NCBI GenBank assembly: GCA_021162305.1
Contig: JAGGYX010000158.1
Span: 1 to 13,162, forward strand
Reading direction: 5' to 3'
Length of the DNA stretch: 13,162 nucleotides
Source: Thermoplasmata archaeon
GTDB lineage: Archaea; Thermoplasmatota; E2; UBA202; JdFR-43
Below the pieces are notes generated by a model. The model saw only the letters and a list, made by a program, of their open reading frames with translations, searched no databases and was not told the DNA's origin. Both the position numbers and the translations under genes were made by a program. Shown here in pieces: positions 12,544 to 13,162 of this stretch (positions within the stretch are counted from its first letter, which is position 1; the number at the start of each line of letters is the position of its first letter).

Positions 12544-13162
12544 ATGAAAAAGTTGGTTGTTGGAATAGCATGTATGACGCTAATGATGCCATATTGCTTA
12601 GCTGTTGAACCAGGTAACGATAAATGGCCACTTACGAGTAGTAACTCCAATATTACAGATGTGCCAACCTTACATGATTTTATACCTTTAAGTACAGAGT
12701 TTATAAAAACTCAAGATGGTGAACTCAAATGGAATGGTTTGAAATGGAGGTTGAGCTGTTTCATATTCGTTGGCATAGGAAAAACCAAGGGAGGGGAAAC
12801 TTTTCTCTTCCAGATAAGGATACCCCATCCGGTTCATGGGCAAACTCCAGATCATTTTGCCGATATGTTCTTCATAGGTGGTGAATGGCGCAAGTTCTAT
12901 GCTCTCATAGGTCCACCTTACTATGATGAGGGAAAGATGTTTGATTTTCCAACCGTGTATTGCTATGGTAAATACAGGGATGGGAAGAAATGCAGGGCTT
13001 CGATGTCCTACAACATTGACGAGAGAGAATGGATCTACAAGGTTGTTCCACTGGAAGGGAACGAAGTAAACGTGGAAATCAAACTGAAACCAAGAGGCGT
13101 TACTTACTGGATGGGCAAGCCCGAGGGACCTTATATCATTCATGGAGCAATATTCAATAGAG
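12544..13162 (+). CDS. Secreted protein of unknown family, partial (runs off the 3' edge)
   Basis: At least 206 residues are visible without a stop. The N-terminus MKKLVVGIACMTLMMPYCLA is a clear signal peptide, with likely cleavage near A20. The rest is rich in aromatic and beta-prone segments: LKWNGLKWRLSCFIFVGIG (61-79), FLFQIRIPHPVHG, DMFFIGGEWRKFYALIGPP and WIYKVVPLEG. This alternation suggests a beta-sandwich or lipocalin/AttH-like barrel, but I recognise no family with confidence. Cysteines at C140 and C150 could pair outside the cell. The ATG at 12544 is supported by GGGGGTGA at 12530-12537. It appears to start a new unit after the 12392 T-run. Confidence 0.75.
   Translation, partial: MKKLVVGIACMTLMMPYCLAVEPGNDKWPLTSSNSNITDVPTLHDFIPLSTEFIKTQDGELKWNGLKWRLSCFIFVGIGKTKGGETFLFQIRIPHPVHGQTPDHFADMFFIGGEWRKFYALIGPPYYDEGKMFDFPTVYCYGKYRDGKKCRASMSYNIDEREWIYKVVPLEGNEVNVEIKLKPRGVTYWMGKPEGPYIIHGAIFNR

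Noticed and set aside
1..13162. CRISPR array, tRNA or rRNA genes, complete insertion sequence
   Set aside because: I saw no regularly spaced repeats, no tRNA-like cloverleaf or CCA end, no conserved rRNA segment, and no transposase with flanking inverted repeats.

Overview
The window looks like a chromosomal segment of an AT-rich archaeon, probably a euryarchaeote and possibly Thermoplasmatota-like. Evidence for Archaea: a Taw3/TYW3 wybutosine-tRNA domain, a KaiC-like protein, a small Toprim protein of the archaeal UPF0292 type, TATA boxes placed about 25-30 bases before start codons (leaderless genes), and GGTGAT-type ribosome binding sites inside operons. The lineage is an inference from gene content; no rRNA or tRNA gene was seen. 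All confident genes lie on the + strand.

Layout. (1) 1-481: debris, with one small conserved-looking gene (80-348) that is readable only across a one-base frameshift, then a short possible transposase tail. (2) 482-3494: a tight four-gene run: a membrane protein fused to a Taw3 tRNA-modification domain, a one-TM small protein, a COG2426-type membrane protein and a GalE-like NAD-dependent epimerase. (3) 3575-9537: an iron island, with a DtxR-family regulator, two FeoA genes, FeoB, a four-TM protein, an exported and membrane-anchored ferrochelatase-fold protein, a DUF2249/TusA-like domain, and a protein made of three tandem FeoA-like domains. (4) 9580-12334: a KaiC-like protein with a broken P-loop, malic enzyme, a DUF167 protein and a Toprim protein, mostly overlapping end to start. 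(5) 12335-13162: a T-run, a new promoter, a signal-peptide-like remnant, and the start of a secreted protein that runs off the edge.

The most interesting part is the iron island. The regulator has a mixed metal-ligand set (Asp as in MntR, Cys-x-x-Glu-His as in DtxR/IdeR). The octamer TTTAGGCA occurs as an inverted pair both before the regulator and before feoA, which suggests that the regulator controls itself and the feo operon. Downstream of feoB the operon encodes unusual parts: a chelatase-fold enzyme that appears to sit outside the membrane next to an iron importer, and a DUF2249 domain followed in the same frame, across a single TAG, by three FeoA-like domains. A reasonable hypothesis is an extended Feo system in which an extracytoplasmic chelatase-like protein releases or hands over a metal (perhaps iron from a tetrapyrrole) for uptake by FeoB, with extra FeoA modules as cytoplasmic partners. 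The gene order and motifs are seen in the sequence; the function is inference.

Other points worth a second look are the membrane-anchored Taw3 fusion and the pseudo-ATPase KaiC-like protein.
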